Shown: piece by piece, positions 7,941-17,132 of the stretch
Layout of the letters: the number at the start of each line of letters is the position of its first letter
Position numbering within the stretch: the stretch's first letter is position 1
Source of the DNA: CAIVSN01 sp040383945
Lineage (GTDB): Bacteria > Patescibacteriota > Gracilibacteria > BD1-5 > UBA2023
DNA length: 20,411 nt
Assembly (NCBI GenBank): GCA_040383945.1
Contig: JBEICN010000016.1
Location: 1 to 20,411 of the forward strand
Reading direction: 5' to 3'
Position numbers and translations under genes: made by a program
The notes under the pieces: generated by a model
What the model was told of the DNA's origin: nothing
The model's input: the letters and a program-made list of their open reading frames with translations, nothing else
The model's database searches: none

Positions 7941-9025
7941 CTATCCACTACACTGATCCCAGGCTTCTGTAAAAGCTTTTTCTTTTGAAATTTCAAGCGG
8001 CAGTTCAAGTATGGTGGCATGTTCGCGTCGGATATCCGCAGTTACCCCAAATACATCTTCGAGTGTTTCTGTGTGCACGAGTCGAGTTCGATATTCCTTA
8101 ACTCCAGGAAATCCATGAAGGTACTGGACGAGATGTTTTCGAATTTCGAGTGCACCTTTTGGTCACTTTGTCTCTATGAGTAGTCGAGCATGAAGCTCCA
8201 TAACTTCGAGAATTTCTCGCAATTCCGGCCGTCTACCGCTCGAGAGAAAACACCATGGATTACCAAAGGAAGCGCGTCCGATCATAAATCCATCAAGATT
8301 TTTCATGTCACCTCCTTGTCCGAGAAGTGATTCTTCGCCTGGGAAGATGGACTTGCTTCGATGGGTGGGATGAAGAATTTTCTGCATACCGTCTGCATAA
8401 TCCATGACATCACCATTTGCTATGACTGGTATACTGAGATGTTGCTTGAGTTCATAGATGCCAGTGAAATCAGCCTTTCCAGTGAAGGCTTGCTGATAGG
8501 TTCGCCCATGTACGGTGATGAGATTGGCTCAAGCATTTTCTAGACCTTTGCAAAATTCTACGAGAAGCGTGTGATCTGCCCATCCGAGACGAGTTTTTAC
8601 GGAGATAGGAATTTTGACAGCCTTGGCCATTTCTTCCACGATACGAAAGGCGGTATCTCTATTGATCATAAGAGAAGATCCATGCCCACTTTTCACGACT
8701 TTCTTTGCGGGGCACCCCATATTGATGTCGATACCGCTGACGCCATAAGATTCTATGAGAATCGCTGCTTGTCGGAATTTTTCTGGATCTTTTCCGAATA
8801 TTTGGATATGAGAGGTTTTTCGATTTCCGCATGTGGAAGTACGCGTTTGGCAAGATCCTTGGAATGCACCAATCCATCAGCGCTATAAAACTCAGAAAAC
8901 GGGATAATATCGGGCGCTATGGTTTTGTTGACTTGTCGATAGGCACTGTCACAATATCCATCCATGGGAGCGAGTGCGAGGATAGGACCACGAGCTGCAA
9001 GTTCTTTCCAAAAGTTCTTATTCAT
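7941..9025 (-). CDS. dus: tRNA-dihydrouridine synthase, interrupted by a one-base frameshift
   Basis: Dus enzymes use FMN and NADPH to reduce uridines in the tRNA D-loop. The N-terminal part (9025 to ~8810) has the FMN-binding start ILALAPMDGYCDSAYR and FSEFYSADGL. The frame then shifts: PLI in one frame continues as IQIFGKDPEKFRQA in the next, as if one base were missing at 8809-8807. After it come INMGCPAKK with the catalytic Cys, VKTRLGW, VHGRTYQQ, IPVIANGDV and MIGRASFGNPW, then a helical C-terminus. TGA at 8529 and 8163 reads as Gly. Total about 361 residues, slightly longer than the usual 320-350. It may be a pseudogene, a programmed shift or a sequence error. First gene of the - strand cluster. 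Confidence 0.85.
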
Positions 9026-9042
9026 TCGTCAAGGTGGGTTTT

Positions 9043-9071
9043 TTGTTACTATGTGAATCGTGTGATACGAT
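9043..9071 (+). promoter_or_regulatory. Possible promoter of the gene at 9101
   Basis: TTGTTA (9043-9048), 17-nt spacer, TACGAT (9066-9071). It would give a leader of about 22 nt. It lies in the 75-nt divergent gap between dus and the next gene. Confidence 0.4.
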
Positions 9072-9100
9072 AACGAAGACGTACAAATATTCAAACCAAT

Positions 9101-9637
9101 ATGAATACCTTTTCCGGCAAAATGGAACTCCAGGAGATCCGAAAAATCAAAGAAACTGCAAAAGCGGGGCTGAAAGAAGAATTTTCAATTCCCAAAAGTG
9201 TCCCGCTTCTCGCAATGGTACACATCGCAGATGAAAACACGAGAGCATTCATACTCGAAGGACTTTCTGCTATCGGCATTGCAAATGTAGTGATATCTGA
9301 CAATTTGGATGTGAGTCACCGACGATTTGCATGATCAAGAAAACAGCTGAATGACCATGAAATATATGCCTTTGATGTGGTAATCTATGATGGAGAATCC
9401 GACGGTATTGATATTGTAAAATATATGAAAGCTGGAGTAGTGCCGGTTACTTCAAACCGTACGGTATTTTCTGGAGTTTTCAAGGATTTTAATCCTATGA
9501 AATTCGAGGGGAATGGTTTTTTCTTTGCCTCAAACAACCCATATTGCATTTTTGAAAAAATTGTCTGCTACACGGAGAACATAAAATTTCCAGAGGATCG
9601 CAGAATTCTTTTAAAACATGTAGTAGAAACATTTTAG
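9101..9637 (+). CDS. Hypothetical protein, possibly glycosyltransferase-like
   Basis: 178 residues with TGA 9332-9334 as Gly, stop TAG 9635-9637. An alternating alpha/beta pattern is visible: VPLLAMVHIADENTRAFILEGLSAIGIANVVISDN, then FDVVIYDGESDGIDIVKYMKAGVVPVTS and MKFEGNGFFFASNN. The last part resembles the C-terminal half of GT-B glycosyltransferases (acidic residue, G(V/I)P(V/I), ...GNGF...), but the enzyme would lack an N-terminal half, so this is only a look-alike. Alone on the + strand between a divergent dus gene and dnaK. Confidence 0.6.
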
Positions 9638-9775
9638 AATATTGCCCGCGCTGAGGCATAGCCCTTCGCGAGCACGCTTTAATCTCTGGTTCAAAAATCC
9701 TTCCGCTTGCGACTCGGTAGGATTTTTTTGAAATGCATCATGATGGACTTGTACTTTGAGAAAAATTTTTGGCAT
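9611..9775 (-). CDS. Small hypothetical protein, convergent with the previous gene
   Basis: 54 residues from ATG 9775 (or 67 from an upstream start at 9814) to TAA 9611-9613. It is basic (KIFLKVQVHHDAFQ, FLNQRLKRAREG) and overlaps the end of the + strand gene by 27 nt. Codon choice looks protein-like, but there is no homology I can name and no clear promoter. It may be chance. Confidence 0.3.
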   Translation of the reverse strand: MPKIFLKVQVHHDAFQKNPTESQAEGFLNQRLKRAREGLCLSAGNILKCFYYMF

Positions 9776-9919
9776 GTTTTTTGTAGTGTCGATACTCGAG
9801 ATGGTTTTGTACAAGTTTTTTTGTTCATTATTTTCTTACATTTTTTGCATGATATTCAGCTTTTTCATACTATAATTTTCTTTTTCTAGCACCAAAATAT
9901 AAAATGTGCCAATATTAAT

Positions 9920-9948
9920 TTGACACGAAGAGTAAGTATGATTATTAT
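9920..9948 (+). promoter_or_regulatory. dnaK promoter, near-consensus sigma70
   Basis: TTGACA (9920-9925), exact 17-nt spacer, TATTAT (9943-9948); predicted start near 9955, leader about 20 nt. No CIRCE-type inverted repeat is seen, so HrcA control is not supported. Confidence 0.75.
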
Positions 9949-9974
9949 TTGAGGGTATTTTGTAATGTATTTCT

Positions 9975-11873
9975 ATGTCAAAAATTATCGGAATCGACCT
10001 TGGAACCACAAATTCGTGTGTTGCCTTTATGGAAGGAGGTCAAGCAAAAGTAATCCCAAATGTAGAGGGTGGACGAACCACTCCGTCTATTGTGGCAAAT
10101 AAAGCGGGGGAAACCCTTGTTGGTACCACCGCAAAACGACAGGCGGTTATGAATCCTGGTCAGACAATTTTTTCTGCAAAACGATTCATTGGACGAAAAT
10201 TTTCAGAAGTTACCGAAGAGCTTAAAACGGTACCATTTAAGGTGGTATCATGACCAAATGGAGAATGTCTTATCGAATTTAATGGTAAGAATGTGCGACC
10301 CGAAGAAATCGGGGCAAAGGTACTCGCCAAGCTCAAAGAAGATGCGGAAAAATTCTTAGGAACTACCGTAACTAAAGCAGTAATTACGGTTCCAGCATAC
10401 TTCAACGACGATCAACGACAGGCTACTATTAACGCTGGTAAAATCGCTGGTCTCAATGTGGAGCGTATTGTCAATGAGCCTACCGCCGCAGCTCTTGCGT
10501 ATGGAGAAAATAAAAAGCACGACCAAAAAATTGCGGTGTATGATTTTGGAGGGGGAACATTCGATATCTCGATTCTCGAAATCAGCTCTGAAGGAACTTT
10601 TGAAGTTCTTGCCACCAACGGAGATACTCATCTTGGAGGAGATGACTTTGATCAAACGATATTTGAATGGATCGTTGCCGAATTCAAACGGGAACAGGGT
10701 GTGGATCTCACGAAAGATCCTATGGCGGTACAGCGAATTCGAGATGAAGCAGAAAAAGCCAAAAAAGAACTTTCCAGTGTAAGCGAGACGGATATCAATC
10801 TCCCGTATATTACTGTAGACGCGAGCGGTCCAAAAAATCTCTTTATGAAACTTACGCGTGCAAAATTCGAAGAGCTGATACATGATTTGGTCGAGCGATC
10901 TGTTGAGCCTTGCAAAAAAGTACTCAAAGATTCAGGCCTTCAGCCAAGTCAAATTGACGAGGTAGTGCTTGTGGGAGGATCTACTCGTGTCCCTCTCGTA
11001 CAAAAAAAGGTCGAAGAACTTTTTGGTAAAAAGCCAAATGCGTCCGTAAATCCTGATGAAGCTGTCGCTATTGGTGCGGCTATTCAGGCAGGAATTATTC
11101 AGGGTGATGTAACCGACGTGCTTCTACTTGATGTTACCCCGCTCTCCCTCGGTATTGAGACTCTTGGAGGAGTAATGACCCGAATGATCGAGCGTAATAC
11201 CACTATTCCAAGCTCAAAATCTCAAATATATTCTACTGCAGCAGACAATCAAGATAGTGTTGAGATTCACGTTCTTCAAGGAGAAGGGGAGCTTGTGGCC
11301 CGCAACAAGTCCCTCGGGCGGTTTGTTCTTTCGGGTATAGCTCCAGCACCGCGAGGAGTTCCGCAGATCGAGGTTACTTTTGATATCGACGCTTCAGGAG
11401 TCCTTCATGTTACCGCAAAAGATAAAGGCACTGGAAAAGAACAAAAAGTTACGATCCAAGGCTCTGCTGGAATGGACGAAAAGGAGGTAGATCGTCTCGT
11501 GAAAGAAGCTGAGGCAAATCGTGAAGCAGATAAGACTCTCAAAGACGTTATTGAGGCTCGAAATCATGCTGATTCATCACTGTATCAAGCAGAAAAAACC
11601 CTCAAGGATAATGAAGGTAAATTTGATGCAAAACTTGGAGAAGAGGCCAAAGAAAAGATCGAAGCACTCCGCAAGGCACTTGCTGAAACTGACGCCACCA
11701 AAGAATCCATTACCACAGCCAACGGCGCACTTCAGGAAATTATGATGAAAATCGGTCAAGAAATCTACTCAAAAGCCGGTGCCGAAGGGGCTACCGAAGA
11801 TGGAGTAAGCGTGAAAGATAACAACAAAAAGGAAGAGACCGGAACAGTGGATGCGGAAGTGGAGGAAAAATAG
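9975..11873 (+). CDS. dnaK: Hsp70 chaperone DnaK
   Basis: 632 residues with one TGA (10251-10253) read as Gly; DnaK is normally 600-640. The ATP-driven chaperone binds exposed hydrophobic segments with DnaJ and GrpE. The nucleotide-binding domain opens with IIGIDLGTTNSCVA, followed by KRFIGRKF, VPAYFNDDQRQAT, VNEPTAAALAYG, VYDFGGGTFDISIL and VLVGGSTRVP (to about residue 385). The linker DVLLLDVTPLSLGIETLGG leads into the substrate-binding domain and helical lid, ending in an acidic tail (TVDAEVEEK) instead of the exact EEVD-type end. Only one of its many glycines is TGA, which suits high expression. grpE and dnaJ are not adjacent. Confidence 0.98.
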
Positions 11874-11890
11874 TCTTGAAGACGTTTCGA

Positions 11891-11896
11891 TATAAT
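11891..11896 (+). promoter_or_regulatory. -10 box TATAAT of the tspO-like gene, predicted leaderless
   Basis: TATAAT followed by 6 nt and then ATG 11903, the same spacing as at ruvB. No good -35 is visible, and transcription from dnaK may also reach the gene. Confidence 0.5.
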
Positions 11897-11902
11897 TTAA
11901 CT

Positions 11903-12298
11903 ATGAACACATATAATTGGTATTCCCAGCTTATTAGACCAGCATGGTCTCCTCCCTCCTGGGTATTTGGTCCAGTATGGACGGTTTTGTATTTGGTGAT
12001 TGCGATTTCTTTTGGTAAGGTTTTTCTGATGGCGTGGAAACACGAAATCCCCTTCATGGTAGCCCTCCCGTTTCTCCTAAACTTGGTATTCAACTTTGCA
12101 TTTAGTCCGATTCAATTTGGACTCAAGAATAATCTCCTTGCTTCCATAGATATTCTCCTTGTGCTCATAACGCTTATATGGGCCATGTTTGCTATATACC
12201 AATTTGTACCTTGGGTAACTTACGCACAAATACCGTACTTGCTTTGGGTCTCTTTTGCTACGATATTACAGCTTCAAATTACCTACCTAAATCGTTAG
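11903..12298 (+). CDS. tspO: TspO/MBR family membrane protein
   Basis: 131 residues; TspO is usually ~155-160, so this is slightly short. The N-terminal signature is clear: NWYSQLIRPAWSPPSWVFGPVWTVLY. Five hydrophobic helices follow, with the family's FNFAFSPIQFGL and IPYLLWVSFATILQLQITYLN near the end. TspO proteins bind porphyrins and act in stress or tetrapyrrole homeostasis. ATG 11903 is chosen over TTG 11876 because the signature starts there and the -10 box precedes it. It starts 29 nt after dnaK. No TGA codon is used. Confidence 0.9.
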   Translation: MNTYNWYSQLIRPAWSPPSWVFGPVWTVLYLVIAISFGKVFLMAWKHEIPFMVALPFLLNLVFNFAFSPIQFGLKNNLLASIDILLVLITLIWAMFAIYQFVPWVTYAQIPYLLWVSFATILQLQITYLNR

Positions 12299-12363
12299 TA
12301 TTACAGCTTTTACAAGAAAGTAAACATGCGAACCATGAAAGAATTTTTCTATTTCTTGTCTCT

Positions 12364-15300
12364 TTAGAGTAAAAAATCAACGCGAAGAGCTGCGGTATTA
12401 CGAATCGTGGCAATTTGGTTACTATCTTCTTCTTTTGGGATCATCTGACTCGGCCTGTGGTAGTAAAATCATTGCACAATAAATCCAAGGAGGTTAGCAA
12501 TTCGTAGAATATGATCTTCTCCCGTGTCTCGCACTTGCTCAATGGTATACTTTATATGGTAAAATTTACAATATGATATCAAGTTTACTAGTCGAAGCAC
12601 CGGGGATGTTATGTCATTCTCGCAATGTTTACTAATTTCTTTGAGGGTAATTTTATTCTCTGGCCAATTTTTTGTAATCCCATGAATGAGAGCGAGAGTT
12701 TCTTTGTTAATATAGTCAAATTTTATCTCGTCTCACTCTCCAAAAATCGGCATATCTTTCGGAATTTCTATTTTATCCGATGAATCGAGATCATCGAGTT
12801 GGAGTAGCTGGCTTTCAACATATGTATGATTTTTGACGCTGTCATCTTCCACATATGTTAATTTCTGTCCATGACTGCTGGTATCTGATTGTAGAGCCTC
12901 CTTTGGTATATAAATCTTGCGTAATTTATTGAATTTATCGTAGTCAGCATCAGTTCCGCGAAAGTCATCCAGTGCAAAATGAAACCCATAGGCCTTAAGA
13001 TTTTTTAGATTCATGAGTACATTTCCATTTTCTGGATCTAAGGCGCTACTTTCAAGGATTTCCAGAGTGATGCCGTTTCCCGTTGTTCGGTGTACTTTTG
13101 CAAGCAGATCCAATATGAATGCTGAAAAGTCATGATCTTCAAGCTCCTCGCACTTTATGTTGATAGAAAAAGGTTGTCAAAGCTGGCTCGCAATTTGCAT
13201 GGCATTCGCGATTATTTTTCGGGAGACTACTTTATACTGCTCAAATAGATCCATAAATGCAAAAGCTTCATCAAGTGGAAGAAGTTTTTGGGTTCAGAAA
13301 TCTGGATTTTGAAAACGGACCAATATTTCAGAACCGACCTCAGCCTGGTCTTTGAATTTCTTTTGATGAAATATGAGAGGACTTAAGTTATAAGGTTTTT
13401 GAATGAAAATTTCATGGAACATGGCGTACTTGTCAAGATCAACATATCCTTGAGTGCTTTTGTTTTGTTGCTCTTGGATTTTTCTTTCCGACTGAGTGAG
13501 GAAGTTAGAGAGCACTTTTGGGTTAGAGATTCGAATGATAAATTCTCGAAGTTGCCTCGTGACCACCCCGGTAAGTAATCTATGGATATCATCAGGACTA
13601 TTTGTTCCTGATATGAACTTATGTTCAATCATTCCAGCATTTTCCAATGGATACTCTATGATAGCGGTAAATCAGAAGCCGATTGAAATCTCGTCTGAGA
13701 CCTTGAAGTCTCCCATGCGTGGCTTGTGTCGATGTGCTCGAGCAATCTTGATGTTAAAAATACCGTCATAGACACTGTTAATGGTTTCCGTAACAGTTTC
13801 GAATAACTTGATTATTCCGTAGTGTGCTGATCATAAAAATTCACTAACATATTCTCAGCTTCCCTGCTTTTTTATTTTCTCTCGACCTGCTATTTCAATG
13901 GTAATAATGGCATTTTCTATGCTCTCGGAAATCTTCTTATATAAAATTGCTTCGTAATTCCTAAAATTGTGACTGTCCAGTAGTATTGTAAGCGCAACAC
14001 GAGACTCCCATTCTAGGATTGGCGGTAGAAATGCCGGAGCTCTGGTTACTTTGGTGCTACTAGCGATTGCCTGTCGACTGTCGACTACTGCAAGGTATTT
14101 TTTGAGAAAAATAGCAGACATTTTTACACATTCTAGTTTTTGGCTCTGGTTTCCTTGAGAATAGAATGATTTATACCCTTTTATAAAAGTATCTTCGGCT
14201 TCAGATATGCTTTTTTGGAGTTCCCGAAAACGTACATAGAGATTTGCAAGTCGCATGTAGATGCTACCAGAAAGATGTACATGCATAGGATGATGTGGAA
14301 GTTTCAGCATGTAAGCTTCGAGGCGGTTTATAGAAAATATGAATTTCTTAACATCTTCATTATCTAACTGATCAATATTGATTTGAGGTACACAGAGTCT
14401 TCGGAGAATTTCATCGATGACAGCGAGTACATACCCCTGGCAGTTATCCAAAGGATGGTACGTAATTGGTTCTGAGGAGTTCCCGATGATATTGCTCAGA
14501 AGTCATCTGAGTATTTCAATTTCAACAGCATCATCTGGAAGTGCTTTTAGGGTATGAGTAAAAGTATCGAGTTCTGCCTGATGGGCTGCGATATTCGCGG
14601 TATAGTCCGTACTTTTGTGAGGATAGTACTTTTTAAGCTCATTTATGAATTTTTCGACACTATATTCTCCCAAGGTTTCCATGATGATTTTTTCGATTTC
14701 ACTTCGCTCTTCTGAATTTTTTCGTTCGTCAAGTATGTAATAATGAAGTCTTCGGTAATAGAGATCATAAAAGGTCTCAATCATCTTAAGTAGCGATTTT
14801 TCTTTTATATATCCTGAAATTTCTGAATTAGCAGCTATTGCCTTTCATCGATTCAGTCGAAAAGTGTGAGTAGTGTTGTAGAGTGCCTTTAGGTCTTCGT
14901 CGCTGTTTTTTGAAATAAGGTGAGTTTGAATCGAGACTATGGCTCGGTGGCATTTTATTTCATCTCTTCCCGTCCAGCCATGAAGTTGAATAAGATAGAT
15001 ACTATGAAAACTTGCCTGGAAGAATATCATTTCTCTTCCGAGTAGATCTTGTTTTTCATAGTCTGCTATTGCAGACGCTCAGATACTACTATGGGTTCGG
15101 GATTCCCCTGGAGGATTGCGTTTGGAGTACTGTTTTTGTATCGATTCTATGAGCTCAAGGACGGCACGGTAGATTTCTCGAAGTTCATCATGGGAAGATG
15201 GATTTGGCAACCGTACTTCCATGCTATTAATAATGAGATTTAACAGCATTTTTATTTTGAGAACGACAAGTTCTTGTTCTTCTGCATTTTTTGCTTCCCA

Positions 15301-15684
15301 AGACACGAGCAATGAACGAATGTGTTGCACGAAGCTGTATTCCTCGTTTGTTTTTGTAAATAGCGTTCCGTTCGGGCTTCCAAGCAGCCAAGCGGTGAGT
15401 GCTATTCTGGTTCTGCTATCAGTTTTGGCATTTCTCGCACGGGAAAGATATGTTTGAAGTGACAGCCAATCAATGAATTTGCGGTCGAGGCTGGTATTGA
15501 GCGGTATGATTTCCTGTAATGGAGTTATCTGATTGCTGGTAACTGCAACAGCTTTCAAATATTCCACCGCTTTTGTAAAAAGGGGGCTGGAGGGGCTTTC
15601 GGTCTCAAGGACCTGTAGGATATTGGAATCGTTGATTTCTGTCTCCGGAGCTACTGAATGCTTTTCGGAAGTGTGTAGCGACAT
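12364..15684 (-). CDS. Large EAL-like protein with helical N-terminus and C-terminal extension
   Basis: 1106 residues, joined through ten TGA-Gly codons (15079, 14845, 14503, 13855, 13831, 13672, 13294, 13177, 12733, 12469). Residues ~1-600 are mostly helical and TPR-like. A mixed segment (~600-760) leads to an EAL-type domain: SEILVRFQNPDFG (Glu 786, EIL for EAL), SINIK, ITLEILES (Glu 875/878) and FALDDFRG (Asp 906-907). After DDF the usual KID and the second half of the barrel are absent; a Ser/Asp-rich linker and a helical, winged-helix-looking domain (KITLKEISKHC) follow. It may bind c-di-GMP or a partner; phosphodiesterase activity is doubtful. ATG 15684 is preferred to 15798 because a promoter lies between them. 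Confidence 0.85.
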
Positions 15685-15718
15685 GACTGGTGGTGTTAGT
15701 GCTAACCATGAGTTATGG

Positions 15719-15748
15719 TGTATAGTATCAGCATTTGCATTTTTACAA
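15719..15748 (-). promoter_or_regulatory. Promoter of the EAL-like gene
   Basis: On the - strand, TTGTAA (15748-15743), 18-nt spacer, TATACA (15724-15719). The predicted start near 15712 is 28 nt before ATG 15684. Confidence 0.45.
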
Positions 15749-15782
15749 AATAAAGTTGTACAATAGATTTGACAAATTTGCT

Positions 15783-15992
15783 TTAGATGATGACTCATGC
15801 GGTAATGAGAATAAATTTTTCAAGAACCATTTTTCTGTATACTGTTTCAGTAAATTTACTACGATACATGGTTATTTTTTTGACTGATTCTACAAAAAGT
15901 ACTCTGAGAGATTCTAATATTTCCCCTGTTTTCATTTTTGAAAACCTGGTTCTCGCCGCGTGTAGTGTGACTTTGGACTTTTTTTGGGGCAC
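15783..15992 (-). CDS. Small basic hypothetical protein, doubtful
   Basis: 69 residues from GTG 15992, with TGA 15795-15797 as Gly and TAA at 15783-15785. Lys/Arg-rich (MPQKKSKVTLHAARTRF) with a helical middle. The opposite strand also has an open frame here (15787-16026), so coding is unproven. The stretch 15800-16076 holds no other recognisable gene. Confidence 0.3.
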
Positions 15993-16076
15993 AAGAGATC
16001 CATCCTTTAGAGATCATCAATTATGAATTCAGCCCAGGCGTAAAAGCGAATATTATATGTTTGATTAAGCATACGA

Positions 16077-16490
16077 ATGCAAGTTTCTCTTGATTTTCTC
16101 AATAGAATTCCTCCGCATGATGATCCAATATTTTGAATCGATGTTCGAATCGATCGAGGTTCAAGATACGGATTTGTGCTCGCAAAAGTTTGTGGGAAGA
16201 CCGATATAGTAAATTTTCTCAAACTTGTGAGACAGACCAAGCCTTTTGCAAGTGCTGACCATAATAGCTATGCATATAGAGTTCGTTCTTCCGAGGGTAT
16301 TCTTGTGGAGGGGAAGTGAGATGACGGAGAAGCGGGCGCTGGCCTATGTATTTTGCGTGAGCTACGTCGAGAAGGACTTGAACAATGTTGTGTGGTTGTT
16401 TCTCGTCACTTTTGAGGCATAAAACTACAAAATGACCGATATAAGCATGTGGTCGAAGTTGCTCAAATGGCCATTAAAGAAATACTCTAA
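16077..16490 (+). CDS. IMPACT / YigZ (UPF0029) family protein
   Basis: 137 residues with three TGA-Gly codons. The family core is plain: ADHNSYAYRV, GDDGEAGAG, then CVVVSRHFGGIKLQNDRYKHV. Bacterial YigZ proteins usually have TAGRP after DDGEPSG, an LGAGGL motif after the FGG and an extra C-terminal DUF1949 domain. This one has the single domain and the DR(F/Y)KH ending, closer to the eukaryotic IMPACT pattern. IMPACT proteins regulate the eIF2 kinase GCN2; the bacterial role is unknown, though ribosome-linked functions have been suggested. ATG 16077 is the first start after an in-frame TAA. No Shine-Dalgarno site. tRNA-Gln follows 91 nt later. Confidence 0.85.
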
Positions 16491-16534
16491 AGGATAGTAT
16501 TTGGGGGAGATGAGTTTTTCCAAAAAACTTCCTT

Positions 16535-16561
16535 TTGACTTTTTGAATTATTTTATACAAT
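16535..16561 (+). promoter_or_regulatory. Possible promoter of tRNA-Gln
   Basis: TTGACT (16535-16540), 15-nt spacer, TACAAT (16556-16561), about 20 nt before the tRNA. The spacer is short. Confidence 0.4.
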
Positions 16562-16581
16562 ACGCAGGCTCAAACCCGTTA

Positions 16582-16656
16582 TGGGGATTCGCCAAGCGGT
16601 AAGGCAGAGGACTTTGACTCCTCCATGCGGGGGTTCGAATCCCTCATCCCCAACCA
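16582..16656 (+). tRNA. tRNA-Gln (anticodon UUG)
   Basis: 75 nt with encoded CCA. Acceptor stem TGGGGAT/ATCCCCA, D arm GCCAAGCGGTAAGGC, anticodon stem GAGGA/TCCTC with loop CTTTGAC giving TTG, and T arm GGGTTCGAATCCC. The U1-A72 start matches bacterial tRNA-Gln. Confidence 0.95.
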
Positions 16657-16738
16657 TTTTCTCACTTGTCCATTCTTCCTTATACAATAGAACAAGCAAG
16701 AACCCAGAGTAAAACAACTTTACAAAATCAAAAAAACT

Positions 16739-16744
16739 TATAAT
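16739..16744 (+). promoter_or_regulatory. -10 box TATAAT of rplU
   Basis: Consensus hexamer 9 nt before ATG 16754, leaving a leader of only 2-3 nt. TTTACA at 16719-16724 is a weak -35 with a 14-nt spacer. Confidence 0.5.
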
Positions 16745-16753
16745 TTTGAAACT

Positions 16754-17065
16754 ATGATAGCCATCGTTGAAATCGGAAATAAACAATATCAAGTTACTGC
16801 TTGAGAAATTATTGATGTCGATCATCAGGATATTGAGATAGGGAAGAAGATTCCTCTCAAGGTTCTCATGACCGCCTCAGAAGACGGCGCAACCGTAAAT
16901 GTTGGTACTCCGACGGTTGATAGCGTGGTGATTGAAGGTAAAGTTATTGAGCATTACAGTGCAGACAAAATCACTGTTTTCAAAATGAAGTCAAAAAAAC
17001 GTTATAGTCGCACCCGAGGTTTTCGAGCCAGTCGTACGCGGTTAGAGATTGGTAAGATTGCGTAA
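16754..17065 (+). CDS. rplU: 50S ribosomal protein L21
   Basis: 103 residues, the usual length. N-terminal IVEIGNKQYQVTAGE, where the Gly of the conserved (V)xxG turn is TGA 16802-16804; central VGTPTVDSVVIEGKVIEH; C-terminal basic rRNA-binding part VFKMKSKKRYSRTRGFR and ending LEIGKI. Without the recoding, translation would appear to start at an internal ATG near 16868 and lose the first 38 residues. rpmA (L27), its usual partner, does not follow; a terminator does. Confidence 0.96.
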
Positions 17066-17073
17066 GTATTAAC

Positions 17074-17116
17074 GGTCTTCAAAAAGAGCGCTAGCTCTCA
17101 TAAAAGACCTTTTTTA
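17074..17116 (+). terminator. Rho-independent terminator after rplU
   Basis: Outer stem GGTCTT (17074-17079) with AAGACC (17104-17109), inner stem AGAGC/GCTCT (17085-17089 with 17094-17098), then a run of T to 17115. It starts 9 nt after the rplU stop. Confidence 0.75.
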
Positions 17117-17132
17117 TACCCTAAAATTTTCC

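Noticed and set aside
10356..10883. 175-codon - strand frame
   Set aside because: Lies wholly inside dnaK, antisense; no protein-like features.
15787..16026. 79-codon + strand frame before the IMPACT gene
   Set aside because: Competes with an equally open - strand frame; no motif, and it ends without joining the IMPACT frame.
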